Source: Granulicella sp. 5B5 (GTDB taxonomy: Bacteria > Acidobacteriota > Terriglobia > Terriglobales > Acidobacteriaceae). Taken from it: a stretch of 64,000 bases of DNA. Of this stretch, positions 55,130 to 63,910 are shown in pieces. A program made the translations under genes and the position numbers. The stretch covers positions 248,001 through 312,000 of the forward strand of contig NZ_CP046444.1 in assembly GCF_014083945.1 (NCBI RefSeq), read 5' to 3'. The notes under the pieces were generated by a model. It had not been told where the DNA came from. It worked only from the letters and a program-made list of their open reading frames with translations, and did not search any database. Numbering within the stretch: the first letter of the stretch is position 1; each line of letters starts with the position of its first letter.

Positions 55130-56368
55130 TTAGTGATTGAGTACTGGCAACAGTGTGATTGGAATGTGTTCTACGATCTCAATACCAAAACCCTGTAACG
55201 CAGGTACGTGCGACGGGTGGTTGGTGAGAAGGCGGATCTTGCGAATACCGAGGTCGGAGAGTATCTGGCCGCCGATGCCTATCTGACGCAGAATGCGTTG
55301 AGCATCTCGCGGAGGGCACTCCCTCGCTGCATCTGCCGGCTGCTCACTGCGGTGGAAGCTGAGATGTGGCTGCAACGCCGATCCGCCTATCCCAAAGCCA
55401 CGATTTGTCTGGTGCAGGTAGATCAGCGCGCCGCGACCGGCGGCAGCAATGGCCGCGAGAGAGGCGTCTATTGTGGCGGCGCAGCTGCAGAGTGTTGAGC
55501 CAAATACGCCGCCGGTGAGGCAGTGCGTCTGCACGCGTACAAGAACGGGTTCGTCGCCCGCGGATACGTCGCCGAAGACGAGTGCTGTGTGCGATTCGCA
55601 GGTGGCGTCGCTAGAACCCATAATGTCCTTCTCTGTCAACTCAGCGGAGTTCTTGTAGGCGATCATGCGAAACTCGCCATGTTCAGTGGGCAGTTGCGCT
55701 TCGCCGAGACGATGCACGTAGCGTTCTGTCCGCATGCGGTAGCGAATCAGATCGGCAACGGTGACCATCTTCAAACCGTGCGTTTTACAAAATTGGATGA
55801 GGTCGGGCACCCGGGCCATGGTGCCGTCTTCGTTCATGATCTCGCAGATGACCCCGGCCGGGATGAGACCGGCGATGCGGGCTAGGTCGCAGGCGGCCTC
55901 GGTCTGGCCGGCGCGGACCAGGACACCCCCCTTGCGGGCGCGGAGGGGGAAGACGTGGCCGGGGCGGGCGAGGTCGTTGGGGCCGGAGGTGGGGTTGATG
56001 GCGACCTGGATGGTGTGGGCGCGGTCGGCGGCGGAGATGCCTGTGGTGACGCCTTCGCGGGCCTCGATGGACTCGGTAAAGGCGGTGCCGAAGCGGGAGG
56101 TGTTCTCCTGCGTCATGGGGCTTAGGCGCAGATGGTCGGCGCGTTCCTCGGTGAGGGTGAGGCAGATGAGGCCGCGGCCGTACTTCGCCATGAAGTTGAT
56201 GGCTTCAGGGGTGCAGAACTCGGCGGCAAGGGTGAGGTCGCCTTCGTTCTCGCGGTCCTCGTCGTCCACGACGACGATCATGCGGCCGGCACGGAAGTCC
56301 GCGATGGCCTCTTCGATGGTGACGAACCCGGACGTTGGTGTAGACGGATTTTCGTGAGAATCAGGCAT
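55130..56368 (-). CDS. ribBA: RibBA: DHBP synthase with diverged GTP cyclohydrolase II domain
   Basis: 412 residues. Residues ~15-215: 3,4-dihydroxy-2-butanone 4-phosphate synthase ([50 protein letters not shown]). Residues ~220-412: GTP cyclohydrolase II-like. Zinc cysteines are kept ([20 protein letters not shown]), but the substrate/catalytic region is altered: HQTNRGFGI instead of QEGRGIGL, no recognisable catalytic Tyr segment, and [20 protein letters not shown] in place of the usual loop. LLTNHPSH retains the core of LLTNNPxK. The first reaction is probably intact; GTP opening is uncertain. No FMN riboswitch seen upstream. Confidence 0.9.
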   Translation of the reverse strand: MPDSHENPSTPTSGFVTIEEAIADFRAGRMIVVVDDEDRENEGDLTLAAEFCTPEAINFMAKYGRGLICLTLTEERADHLRLSPMTQENTSRFGTAFTESIEAREGVTTGISAADRAHTIQVAINPTSGPNDLARPGHVFPLRARKGGVLVRAGQTEAACDLARIAGLIPAGVICEIMNEDGTMARVPDLIQFCKTHGLKMVTVADLIRYRMRTERYVHRLGEAQLPTEHGEFRMIAYKNSAELTEKDIMGSSDATCESHTALVFGDVSAGDEPVLVRVQTHCLTGGVFGSTLCSCAATIDASLAAIAAAGRGALIYLHQTNRGFGIGGSALQPHLSFHRSEQPADAARECPPRDAQRILRQIGIGGQILSDLGIRKIRLLTNHPSHVPALQGFGIEIVEHIPITLLPVLNH

Positions 56369-56400
56369 GACTCGGCACCCTCCCCCTCCCCGACTTTTCG

Positions 56401-56430
56401 ACCTAAGATCCTCATGAGATGAGACTTAGG
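56401..56430. other. Inverted repeat upstream of ribBA
   Basis: CCTAAGATCCTCATGAG followed by ATGAGACTTAGG: outer arms CCTAAG/CTTAGG with an inner CTCATGAG palindrome, about 35 bp before the ribBA start. Could be an operator or a leader hairpin. Confidence 0.35.
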
Positions 56431-56481
56431 GGTGGACTTGTGAAGGTCATATCCCCCGCACCATTTTTGGTGCAACGGGTT

Positions 56482-56709
56482 TTAGAGCGTCGACTCGATC
56501 TCAAAGCCCCATGCCTCGAGGAGAGCCTCGGGAATGTACTTGGAGTTCTTGTTACGGCGGGCCCACTCGCGAAGGCGGGTGGAGCGGACGTACTGATCGG
56601 GAGTCAGTTTGTATTCCTTGACGACCTGTTCAAAGGAGGTGATGGTGGGGACGACAGGGCCAATGGGCTCGGGCTTCCCCCAGTTGGGGTTTCCGCGGCG
56701 TTTTGCCAT
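56482..56709 (-). CDS. Small basic protein of unknown function
   Basis: 75 residues from ATG 56709, with AGGA upstream. MAKRRGNPNWGKPEPIGPVV is followed by a helical part (SFEQVVKEYKLTPDQYVRST) and REWARRNKNSKYIPEALLEAW. Basic and possibly nucleic-acid binding; similar short proteins are annotated hypothetical. Lies between ribBA and the S10 peptidase gene on the same strand. Confidence 0.7.
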   Translation of the reverse strand: MAKRRGNPNWGKPEPIGPVVPTITSFEQVVKEYKLTPDQYVRSTRLREWARRNKNSKYIPEALLEAWGFEIESTL

Positions 56710-56932
56710 GTTGTTGGTGTTCCTCGCTATTCCGGCGGCGGGTGAGCCGCAACACTTGATTTTACCACGGAATAGTGAGATTTTTTGCCCCCGTAACGCC
56801 CGTCTGCTGGCGGACGAAGGCGACACGCCGGTTCTTGACTTTTGCCCTCGTTGGTAATGAATGTTGGGTGGTGTCGAACTTGAGGATCCACTGGCCGCTG
56901 AGATAGCCGGGAGACCTTATGGCCGCATGTGA

Positions 56933-57124
56933 CCGTGCACGCTGAAGCTGAACGTTCCGGCGACCGTACCGATCTGGAAGATCGATACGACGATCCCGCA
57001 GGACATCCTGACGAAGGTGCTGGGGCCGGTTGACCCGACGGAGAGTGTAGCGATGCGGCCGGTTTCGGCGGTGGGAGCAGCTAAGACCGTGGCCCCAGTT
57101 GCGGAGGTGAAGAAGATGCCGTAA
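56933..57124 (+). pseudogene. Possible gene remnant
   Basis: A 63-codon + strand frame after an in-frame ATG TGA reads LKLNVPATVPIWKIDTTIPQ, DILTKVLGPVDPTESVAMRP and AAKTVAPVAEVKKMP before TAA. It looks like protein but has no start. The minus strand carries a competing 84-codon frame over the same bases. I judge it a decayed 3' end of unknown identity. Confidence 0.3.
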
Positions 57125-57133
57125 TGAGCGATG

Positions 57134-57170
57134 CCCCGCTCTTCGCACGGACGCTGCGAGGAGCGGGGCA
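57134..57170. terminator. Hairpin downstream of the S10 peptidase gene
   Basis: GCCCCGCTC pairs with GAGCGGGGC with an inner GCGAAG/CTGCG region. No U-tract follows on the minus strand, so it is a stabilising hairpin or weak terminator. Confidence 0.45.
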
Positions 57171-57186
57171 CCGAGTTTCGTGCAGG

Positions 57187-58779
57187 CTACTTGGCGTACC
57201 ACTTCTCGAGGTCGGCATGCATCTCCTTGAGCGCCTCGACGTTGAGATAGACCATGTGTCCGGCAGGATAGTAACCGAACTGCACGTTGCCGAGCTGTGC
57301 TGGGGGCAGCATCAGCTGGCCGAGGTCATGCTCCGTGCCGAAGAACGGCGTGGCGAGATCGAACCAGCCGTTCGCCGAGAAGACGCGCAGGTCGGGGTTC
57401 TTGCGCATGGCGTCGGAGAGGTCGATGACGGTGTCGGGCTCGACCGGCCCCTGACCGCGTCCGCCGCCAAAGCCCTGGGCGCCGGAGGGACGGTGGTGCC
57501 AGTCCCAGTTGAGGCCGGGGGCGTGGAGATCGTACTGGGTGTTGGGATCGTACTTGAGCTCGTGCTGCATGTAGTCGTGGAAGGCCGAGACAAAGACGCC
57601 GGAGATGCCGGTGTCGGAGGGATCGTAGCCGGGATTTTCGCCGGCGGAGTCGACGTCGTTGCCGTCAAAGCGGGCGTCGTAGCGGCCGAGGATCTCGGCA
57701 TCGTTGCGGAGGAGCTCCTTGCGGAAGCGGGTGGGTTGGATGCGGAGCTTGGACTCCTTGACGTACTCGACGGGGAGACCGGTGAAGCTGGCGAGCTGGG
57801 CGGCGACTGCGTCGAACTGGGCAGGAGGAAGCATGTCGCCCTGGTCGAGCGCAGGGGCATACACGGTGCGGTCCCACTCTCGGACCTTTTGAATGAAGTC
57901 CGGCATGGTGCCGGTGTGCGGGACCTTGTTGTAGTACCACGCAATGGCGGCATAGCTCGGGATATAGCGCTTGGTATCAAGGTCGTAGCCTGGAGAGTTA
58001 ACGAAGTAGTTCAGAACCGATGAGAGCAGGACCACGCCGTTGAAGGCGATGCCGTCGTTGTTGAGCGAGGCAACGAGCGCGGCGGAGCGCGGCGTCCCGT
58101 AGCTTTCGCCGAAGAGGAACTTAGGCGATCCCCAGCGCTGGTTGATGGTGATGTAGCGAGTGATGAACTCGTTGAAGGCGCGGATGTCCTGATCGACGCC
58201 GGCGAAGTCAGTGGCCTTGCCCTTGCCAACGAGGCGGGAGTAGCCGGTCAGAGGAGCGTCGATGAAGACGAGGTCGGACTTGTCAAGCAGCGAGTACTGG
58301 TTCGGAACCACCTCATACGGAGGAGCGCCGCTGGCCTTGGGGCTACGGGTGACGACGCGGACCGGGCCTACCGAGCCCATGTGCAGCCAGATCGTCGCCG
58401 AACCGGGGCCGCCGTTGTAGAGGAAGGTGATGGGGCGCGACTTCGCGGGGACACCGTCCTCCGTGTAGGCGACGTAGAACATGCTGCCGATGGGCTTGGC
58501 GTCCTGCCCAACACCCTTGATGAGAAGGTTGCCGGCAGTAGCGGTGTACTTGACCGGGCGCGAGCCGGCCGTCCACTCATGATGAGTGACCGAGGTTGTC
58601 TCCGGCGGGATGGGCAGCTCGCCTTCCGGCGTTGCGGCTGCGCCGTTGCCGCCGCGCTGGCGCGGACCGGCTTCAGAGCGTTGCTGGGGCGCGGGGGCTG
58701 TCTCCTGCGCGGTGAGGACGAGAGGCATGAGCAAGGATGCGAGCGCGGATACGGCGATGAGTCTAACGCGTGGGTTCAC
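57187..58779 (-). CDS. Secreted S10-family serine carboxypeptidase
   Basis: 530 residues from GTG 58779, with GGAG nine bases upstream; the frame above it is not coding. Signal peptide (NPRVRLIAVSALASLLMPLV, ending TAQE) and a Gln/Arg/Gly linker. Catalytic triad: Ser in FGESYGTPRSAA, Asp in NGWFDLATPFFGTE, His in YPAGHMVYLNVEA; the oxyanion/substrate region FLYNGGPGSATIWLHMGSVG is typical of S10. Bacterial S10 proteins are acid-active exopeptidases. Divergent from recQ. Confidence 0.93.
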   Translation of the reverse strand: MNPRVRLIAVSALASLLMPLVLTAQETAPAPQQRSEAGPRQRGGNGAAATPEGELPIPPETTSVTHHEWTAGSRPVKYTATAGNLLIKGVGQDAKPIGSMFYVAYTEDGVPAKSRPITFLYNGGPGSATIWLHMGSVGPVRVVTRSPKASGAPPYEVVPNQYSLLDKSDLVFIDAPLTGYSRLVGKGKATDFAGVDQDIRAFNEFITRYITINQRWGSPKFLFGESYGTPRSAALVASLNNDGIAFNGVVLLSSVLNYFVNSPGYDLDTKRYIPSYAAIAWYYNKVPHTGTMPDFIQKVREWDRTVYAPALDQGDMLPPAQFDAVAAQLASFTGLPVEYVKESKLRIQPTRFRKELLRNDAEILGRYDARFDGNDVDSAGENPGYDPSDTGISGVFVSAFHDYMQHELKYDPNTQYDLHAPGLNWDWHHRPSGAQGFGGGRGQGPVEPDTVIDLSDAMRKNPDLRVFSANGWFDLATPFFGTEHDLGQLMLPPAQLGNVQFGYYPAGHMVYLNVEALKEMHADLEKWYAK

Positions 58780-58965
58780 GTGGAATGTCTCCGGCAAAGG
58801 TTGAGTTGCGGTGATGTTACAGGAAGACGTTCGGCGCAACGCCGAAGACGCAGGAGAAATTGCACTCCGCAGAAGTACGGAGGCGGGTAGAGGTGCAGCG
58901 TTTGCTTCACCGCAGGGACGGCCACGAATTGCACGGCGAAGGTTGTGCGAAGATAGGCGGAGTTT

Positions 58966-61419
58966 ATGCCGACGTCGCTGCCCACCGAAAACCGTACCCA
59001 CGAGAGCCTTGCCGAGCTACTGCACCGGGTGTTTGGACACCGCGAGTTCCGGGCGCACCAGCGAGAGGTGTGCGAGGCCGCGACGGCGGGGCGCGACGTG
59101 CTGCTGGTGATGCCTACTGGCGCGGGCAAGAGCCTGTGCTATCAACTGCCAACGCTGGCTCGCGGCGGTGCCGGTTCCCGAGGGACCGGGTTGGTGATCT
59201 CGCCGCTGATTGCGCTGATGGATGACCAGGCAACAAAGCTGAGCGCGCTGGGGTGCCGTGTGGCGCGGGTACACTCGGGGCTGAGCCGCGAGGCTGCGCG
59301 GCAGGCGTGCAGAGACTATCTGGCGGGTGAGCTGGACTTCTTGTTTATCGCGCCGGAACGGATGCGGGTGCCTGGGTTTCCGGAGATGCTGGCGAAACGG
59401 AAGCCGGCGCTGGTGGCGATCGACGAGGCGCACTGCATCTCGGCCTGGGGGCACGATTTTCGGCCGGACTACCGGACGCTGGGGCAGTACCTTCCGATGC
59501 TGCGTCCGGCGCCGATTGTGGCGCTGACGGCGACGGCGACTCCGACGGTGCAGAAGGACATCGCCGCTCAGTTGGAGTTGCAGGAGCCCGCGGTGTTCAT
59601 CACCGGGTTCCGGCGGAACAATCTTGCTGTGGAGGCGGTGGAGCTTTCAAAGCCGCAGCGCGCGGAGTTTGCCGCGAAGCTGCTGATGGATGCGAGCGCG
59701 CGGCCCGCGATTGTGTATGCGGCTTCGCGCAAGGATGCGGAGGAGATTGCCGGAAGACTGGGCAAGCACTTCCCTGCTGCCGCATACCATGCGGGACTGA
59801 TGCCGGAGGTGCGTGAACGCGTGCAGACAGCCTTCCTGAGCGGCAAGCTGGATGTGGTGGTGGCTACGGTGGCTTTCGGAATGGGCGTGGACAAGGCCGA
59901 TGTGCGGACAGTGGTGCATGTCGCGCTGCCGGGCAGTGTGGAGGCCTACTACCAGGAGATTGGCAGGGCGGGGCGCGATGGAGAGATGTCGCGGACGGTG
60001 CTGCTCTACAGCTATGCGGACCGCAGGACGCAGGAGTTTTTTCTGGAGAAAAACTACCCGGCGGTGAGCGACCTGGAGCGCGTGGCGATGGTGCTGGGTG
60101 AGGAGCCGGTGGACATCGAGACACTGCAGCGTGCACTGGGCAAAAAGGGCGTGGCGATGGAGCGCGAGACGCTGGAGCGGGCGGTGGAGAAGCTGCATGG
60201 CGTGGGCGTCGCCGAGGTGGACTTTGCAGGGGTGGTGCGCGCGGGCGATGGCCGGCGCGGGCTGGCGACGTGGAAGAGCGGGTATGACGCGCAGGTGTCC
60301 GCGCGGCGTAGCCAGATTGATAGCATGATGGCCTATGCCGAAGGCCACCAGTGCCGGATGGTGGCGCTGGTACGGCACTTTGGCGATGCGAGCGACAGAC
60401 AGGGGCCGTGCGGCCACTGCGATGTGTGCAAGCCGGGTGGCGCGGGACAGGAAGGCCATGCTCCTGATGAGAGCGAACGGCGTGAGTTGCGCAGGATTTT
60501 GAAGGGGCTGGAGGGGCGTGGGCAGTCACTGGGCAAGCTGTTTACGGAGCTGCAGATTACGAGCGACCGCAAGCGTTTTGACGCACTGATCGACGGACTG
60601 GCACGGGCGGGGCTGGTGTCGATTGCGAATGATACGTTCACAAATCCTGAGGGCAAGGAGATCACGTATCGCAAGGCCACGATCACGTTCGAAGGGCGCG
60701 AGCCGGATGATGCGACGCTGGCGACAGTGTGGATTCGCGGCGATGCGGCGCGCGGGCTGAGTGTGACGAAGAGCTCGAAGAAGACGGCCAAGAAAAGTGT
60801 TGTTGAGCGCGCGCTGACGAAGGAAGACGAAGAGTTGGAGGCCCGGCTGCGCAAGTGGCGGAGTGACCTGGCAAAGAAGAACGGTGCGCCTGCATTCACC
60901 GTTTTTGCCGACAGCACGATGCGGACGATTGTGCTGGAGCGGCCACGGTCGATGGAGGAGCTGTTTCGGCTGAAGGGGCTGGGGCCGGCGAAGGTGGAGA
61001 AGTTTGGGGCGGAGATTCTGGCAATCTGTCGCGGTGAAGAGGCTTCCGCTACGGTGCGCGAGACTATCACAAAGGCGTCACCGCGTGAAGCCGTGCAGAG
61101 GAGCTTTCCATCGACAGAGGCCGTTCGTCCGAAGGAGAAAGAAGCTCCGATTGCGGTGGAGCTTAATGACGCGCAGCTGGCGCTGGAAGAAAAGCTCAAA
61201 GCGTGGCGCAAGGAAGAGGCCGCGAAGACCGGGCTGCCGAGCTTTTTTGTGCTGAGCGATACAGTGCTGCGGGCGATTGCGGCAGCGGCGCCGGAGACGA
61301 TTGAGGGGTTGAAGAGCGTGCGCGGCGTGGGGCCGGAGAAGGTGGATAAGTTTGGCGCGGCGGTGGTGGGTATCTGCAGGGGTAGAAGGTCTGCGGGGAT
61401 CGTGAGAGGATGGGCGTGA
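58966..61419 (+). CDS. recQ: ATP-dependent DNA helicase RecQ with two HRDC domains
   Basis: 817 residues, ~200 longer than E. coli RecQ. Helicase core: Walker A MPTGAGKSLCYQLPTLARGG, DEAH box VAIDEAHCISAWGHDFRPDY, TATATPTVQKDI, and motif VI YYQEIGRAGRDGEMSRTVLL. RecQ-Ct zinc cysteines are present (QGPCGHCDVCK) with a winged helix. Then come two tandem HRDC domains at about 620-690 (FADSTMRTIVLERPRSMEEL, then LKGLGPAKVEKFG) and 735-805 (LSDTVLRAIAAAAPETIEGL, then VRGVGPEKVDKFG). The duplication may increase structured-DNA binding. Its stop TGA shares one base with the glmU ATG. Confidence 0.96.
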   Translation: MPTSLPTENRTHESLAELLHRVFGHREFRAHQREVCEAATAGRDVLLVMPTGAGKSLCYQLPTLARGGAGSRGTGLVISPLIALMDDQATKLSALGCRVARVHSGLSREAARQACRDYLAGELDFLFIAPERMRVPGFPEMLAKRKPALVAIDEAHCISAWGHDFRPDYRTLGQYLPMLRPAPIVALTATATPTVQKDIAAQLELQEPAVFITGFRRNNLAVEAVELSKPQRAEFAAKLLMDASARPAIVYAASRKDAEEIAGRLGKHFPAAAYHAGLMPEVRERVQTAFLSGKLDVVVATVAFGMGVDKADVRTVVHVALPGSVEAYYQEIGRAGRDGEMSRTVLLYSYADRRTQEFFLEKNYPAVSDLERVAMVLGEEPVDIETLQRALGKKGVAMERETLERAVEKLHGVGVAEVDFAGVVRAGDGRRGLATWKSGYDAQVSARRSQIDSMMAYAEGHQCRMVALVRHFGDASDRQGPCGHCDVCKPGGAGQEGHAPDESERRELRRILKGLEGRGQSLGKLFTELQITSDRKRFDALIDGLARAGLVSIANDTFTNPEGKEITYRKATITFEGREPDDATLATVWIRGDAARGLSVTKSSKKTAKKSVVERALTKEDEELEARLRKWRSDLAKKNGAPAFTVFADSTMRTIVLERPRSMEELFRLKGLGPAKVEKFGAEILAICRGEEASATVRETITKASPREAVQRSFPSTEAVRPKEKEAPIAVELNDAQLALEEKLKAWRKEEAAKTGLPSFFVLSDTVLRAIAAAAPETIEGLKSVRGVGPEKVDKFGAAVVGICRGRRSAGIVRGWA

Positions 61420-62834
61420 TGAGTGAGTTGGGTGTTGTGATTCTGGCGGCTGGTAAGGGCACGCGGCTGAAGTCGCGCAGGCCGAAGGTGCTGCATGCAA
61501 TTGGCGGCCGCGCGTTGCTGGAGCATGTGATCGACGCGGCGAAGACAGTGGCCCCGGCGGAGGAGATCTTTTGCATCGTAGGGCATGAGGCGGAGCGAGT
61601 GAAGGCCGCCGTCGAGCGCACAGGTGTAGGGTTTGTGCTGCAGGCCGAGCAGCTCGGGACAGGGCATGCGCTGCAGATGGTGAAGGCAGAGTTTGCGCTG
61701 AGCGGCGCGGCTCCGCCGAAGAACCTGCTGGTGCTGAGCGGCGATGTGCCGCTGATCAAGACGGAGACGCTGCAGCGGATGATTGCGTTTCATCATGAGC
61801 AGAAGGCTTCGATGACGATCCTGACAGCGGTGCCTGCTGACCCGGCGGGCTATGGGCGCGTGATGCGGCCCAGTGCTGCTGCGGCTGAGGTGCTGGGGAT
61901 CGTCGAACAGAAGGACCTAAAGCCGGAGCAACTGGAGTCGCCGGAGATCAACTCCGGGATTTATTGCTTTGAGACGGATGCTTTGTTTACGCAGCTGGAC
62001 AAGCTGCAGACGAACAATGCGAATGGTGAGTTCTATCTGACCGACGTGGCCGCACTGCTGGTGAATGAGGGCAAGCACGTGGTCGCGTTGCCAGCGGACA
62101 GCGTGGACGAGGTGCTGGGGGCGAACACCATCGCCGAGATGATGCACCTGGATGCGGCGATGCGGATGGAGGCTGCGCGTCGGCTGATGGCGCAGGGAGT
62201 GACGATCTTCCGGCCGGAGACCTGCGTGATCGACCTGCAGGTGCAGGTGGGCGCGGATACGGTGATTGAGCCATTCGTGCAGCTGCTTGGCGCGACGAAG
62301 ATCGGGAGCGAGTGCCGCGTACGGAGCTACTCGGTGATTCAGGGCTCGACGCTGGGTGATGGCGTGCTGGTGCGGAATGGATGCGTGCTCGACGATGCGG
62401 TAGTGTCCGACAGCGCGCAACTGGGGCCGTATGCGCATCTGCGGCCGGGCAGCGAGATTGGCGAAGGCGCGCATCTGGGGAACTTTGTCGAGACGAAGAA
62501 GGTGAAGATGGGCAGGGGCTCGAAGGCCAACCACCTGAGCTACCTGGGCGACGCGGTGATTGGTGCGGGGGTGAATGTGGGCGCCGGTGCGATTACGTGC
62601 AACTACGATGGGGTGCACAAGCACACCACAACGATCGGCGATGGGGTGTTTGTGGGGTCGGATTCGACGCTGGTGGCGCCTGTGTCGTTGGGCGACGGGG
62701 CGTATGTTGCGGCGGGTTCGTGTATTACTGAGGATGTGCCTGGCGGAGCGCTTGCGCTGGGACGTAGCCGACAGGTGACCAAACCCGAGTGGGCTACGAA
62801 GAAGAGAGCAGAGCGGGAGAGCGAAAAGGTGTAG
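61419..62834 (+). CDS. glmU: Bifunctional UDP-N-acetylglucosamine pyrophosphorylase/glucosamine-1-phosphate acetyltransferase
   Basis: 471 residues from ATG 61419; an earlier in-frame ATG at 61410 is possible. N-terminal pyrophosphorylase (VVILAAGKGTRLKSRRPKVL, LQAEQLGTGHAL, LSGDVPLIK, NSGIYCFETDALF, GEFYLTDVAALLV) and C-terminal left-handed beta-helix with the acetyltransferase (GPYAHLRPGSEIGEGAHLGN, GSKANHLSYLGDAVIGAGVN, GAGAITCNYDGVHKHTTTIG). Makes UDP-GlcNAc for peptidoglycan and lipid A. Translationally coupled to recQ; a pterin dehydratase follows after 36 bp. Confidence 0.97.
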   Translation: MSELGVVILAAGKGTRLKSRRPKVLHAIGGRALLEHVIDAAKTVAPAEEIFCIVGHEAERVKAAVERTGVGFVLQAEQLGTGHALQMVKAEFALSGAAPPKNLLVLSGDVPLIKTETLQRMIAFHHEQKASMTILTAVPADPAGYGRVMRPSAAAAEVLGIVEQKDLKPEQLESPEINSGIYCFETDALFTQLDKLQTNNANGEFYLTDVAALLVNEGKHVVALPADSVDEVLGANTIAEMMHLDAAMRMEAARRLMAQGVTIFRPETCVIDLQVQVGADTVIEPFVQLLGATKIGSECRVRSYSVIQGSTLGDGVLVRNGCVLDDAVVSDSAQLGPYAHLRPGSEIGEGAHLGNFVETKKVKMGRGSKANHLSYLGDAVIGAGVNVGAGAITCNYDGVHKHTTTIGDGVFVGSDSTLVAPVSLGDGAYVAAGSCITEDVPGGALALGRSRQVTKPEWATKKRAERESEKV

Positions 62835-62870
62835 CTGGCGAACGGAAAACCGCAACGAGGGAGAAGTGCC

Positions 62871-63158
62871 ATGGAGACGATTCAGGGGCAGGAACTGCTG
62901 GACGCTGTGATGGAGCTGCCGGGGTGGGGGCTCGAAAGCCATGAGCTGGTGCGGGTGGTTACGTTTGAGGACTTTGTTGCGGCGATGGCGTTTGTGAACC
63001 GGGTAGCTGCGGTGGCTGAAACTGCAGGCCATCATCCTGACATCGACATACGGTACAACAAGGTGCGGCTGGCGCTGGTAACCCACGACGCAGGTAACGT
63101 CATTACGCAGAAGGACCTGGATGTTGCGCGCAAATTGAGTGCGCTGCTGGACGAATAG
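62871..63158 (+). CDS. phhB: Pterin-4a-carbinolamine dehydratase
   Basis: 95 residues with GAGGGAGAAG before the ATG. The active-site HHP motif is in ETAGHHPDIDIRYNKVRLAL, with the conserved VTFEDFVAAMAFVNRVAAVA before it. Regenerates tetrahydrobiopterin and can act as a dimerisation cofactor; phenylalanine hydroxylase is not in the window. Likely co-transcribed with recQ-glmU. Confidence 0.92.
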   Translation: METIQGQELLDAVMELPGWGLESHELVRVVTFEDFVAAMAFVNRVAAVAETAGHHPDIDIRYNKVRLALVTHDAGNVITQKDLDVARKLSALLDE

Positions 63159-63191
63159 AATTGACCTGACTGAGATTTCGGAGGAGTGACG

Positions 63192-63602
63192 ATGATGAAG
63201 CGGATTCTGATGGCAAGCGCTGTGATGATGGTGGCGACTTCCCTGCCAGCCGAGACGCCGGTGCTAACGGTTGCTGTGCCGACGATGGGTACATGGGCTG
63301 TGACCGGCAATGTGCAAGGTGTTCCCGTAACGCTGAGCTGCGCGCTGGCCACAGCCGCCGATCTGACGGTGAGCGGCAGCTGCGTGGATGATCAAACGAA
63401 GAGCCATCCGGTAAAGGGCACGGTGAAGGAGCAAACGCTCACCTGGAGTTTCGACTCGGAGTATGAAGGCAGCCCCATCACGGTAACGCTGACGGGAGTG
63501 GTGGACGAGACTGGCGCCAAGATGGCGGGCACTATTTACGTTGACCCGATGAACGCCGACGGCGACTTCAGCGCGACGTTGAAGCCACAGGCGACAACCT
63601 AA
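63192..63602 (+). CDS. Small exported protein of unknown function
   Basis: 136 residues; GGAGGAG six bases before the first of two ATGs. Signal peptide (MMKRILMASAVMMVATSLPA). The mature part is beta-rich: GTWAVTGNVQGVPVTLSCAL, TLTWSFDSEYEGSPITVTLT and GVVDETGAKMAGTIYVD. It contains two Cys that could form a disulfide (SCALA and GSCVDD). No family recognised. Last of the recQ-glmU-phhB run. Confidence 0.72.
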   Translation: MMKRILMASAVMMVATSLPAETPVLTVAVPTMGTWAVTGNVQGVPVTLSCALATAADLTVSGSCVDDQTKSHPVKGTVKEQTLTWSFDSEYEGSPITVTLTGVVDETGAKMAGTIYVDPMNADGDFSATLKPQATT

Positions 63603-63733
63603 AGCGCTCTCCAGCAAGATGTTGAGTCGCGCCTCGATGATATGAGATTCCATGGATTCAGGTGACCAGGTAAGCGGTTATTTACGATATGTGGTTGGCT
63701 GGAGCGGATTTCAGAGTAGATTTCCACAGAAGG

Positions 63734-63762
63734 TTGGACTTTTCTTCTGATTCTGGTATAAC
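63734..63762 (+). promoter_or_regulatory. Strong sigma70-type promoter
   Basis: TTGGAC (63734-63739), exactly 17 bp, TATAAC (63757-63762). Transcription would start near 63769. Confidence 0.75.
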
Positions 63763-63768
63763 TGTTCT

Positions 63769-63888
63769 AGCGATGCTCCAGTTTGTGGAATGGAGCTGCG
63801 AAGGATCTCTCGGAGCATCAACCCGAGAAGCAAGTTGCGTCACTGGCCTCCCGGCATGGACTGAAGACCGTTCATGCCGTCCTTTTTT
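63769..63888 (+). ncRNA. Leader RNA ending in an intrinsic terminator (candidate attenuator/riboswitch or sRNA)
   Basis: A ~120 nt segment from the promoter above. GATGCTCC pairs with GGAGCATC around an internal stem-loop, then comes a single-stranded stretch (AACCCGAGAAGCAAGTTGCG), then the terminator. It lies directly before a + strand gene running off the window. I cannot match it to a known riboswitch class. Confidence 0.5.
63852..63888 (+). terminator. Intrinsic terminator in the leader
   Basis: CGGCATGGAC (63852-63861) pairs with GTTCATGCCG (63870-63879), 8-base loop, followed by TCCTTTTTT. Confidence 0.85.
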
Positions 63889-63910
63889 GTAGTTGAGGCA
63901 TGATAGTGAT

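Noticed and set aside
50557-55130. Replication origin with DnaA boxes
   Set aside because: No cluster of TTATNCACA boxes and no dnaA or dnaN nearby. The skew switch alone is not enough to call oriC, and the octamer polarity argues for a terminus.
55250-55420. Frameshift as the cause of the odd RibBA GCH II region
   Set aside because: Neither alternative frame yields the canonical sequence, and the C-terminal part (LLTNHP) is in the same frame; genuine divergence is more likely.
56369-56481. FMN riboswitch before ribBA
   Set aside because: No RFN-element sequence (AGGGCRGGG/GGTGAAATTC) is present; only a short inverted repeat.
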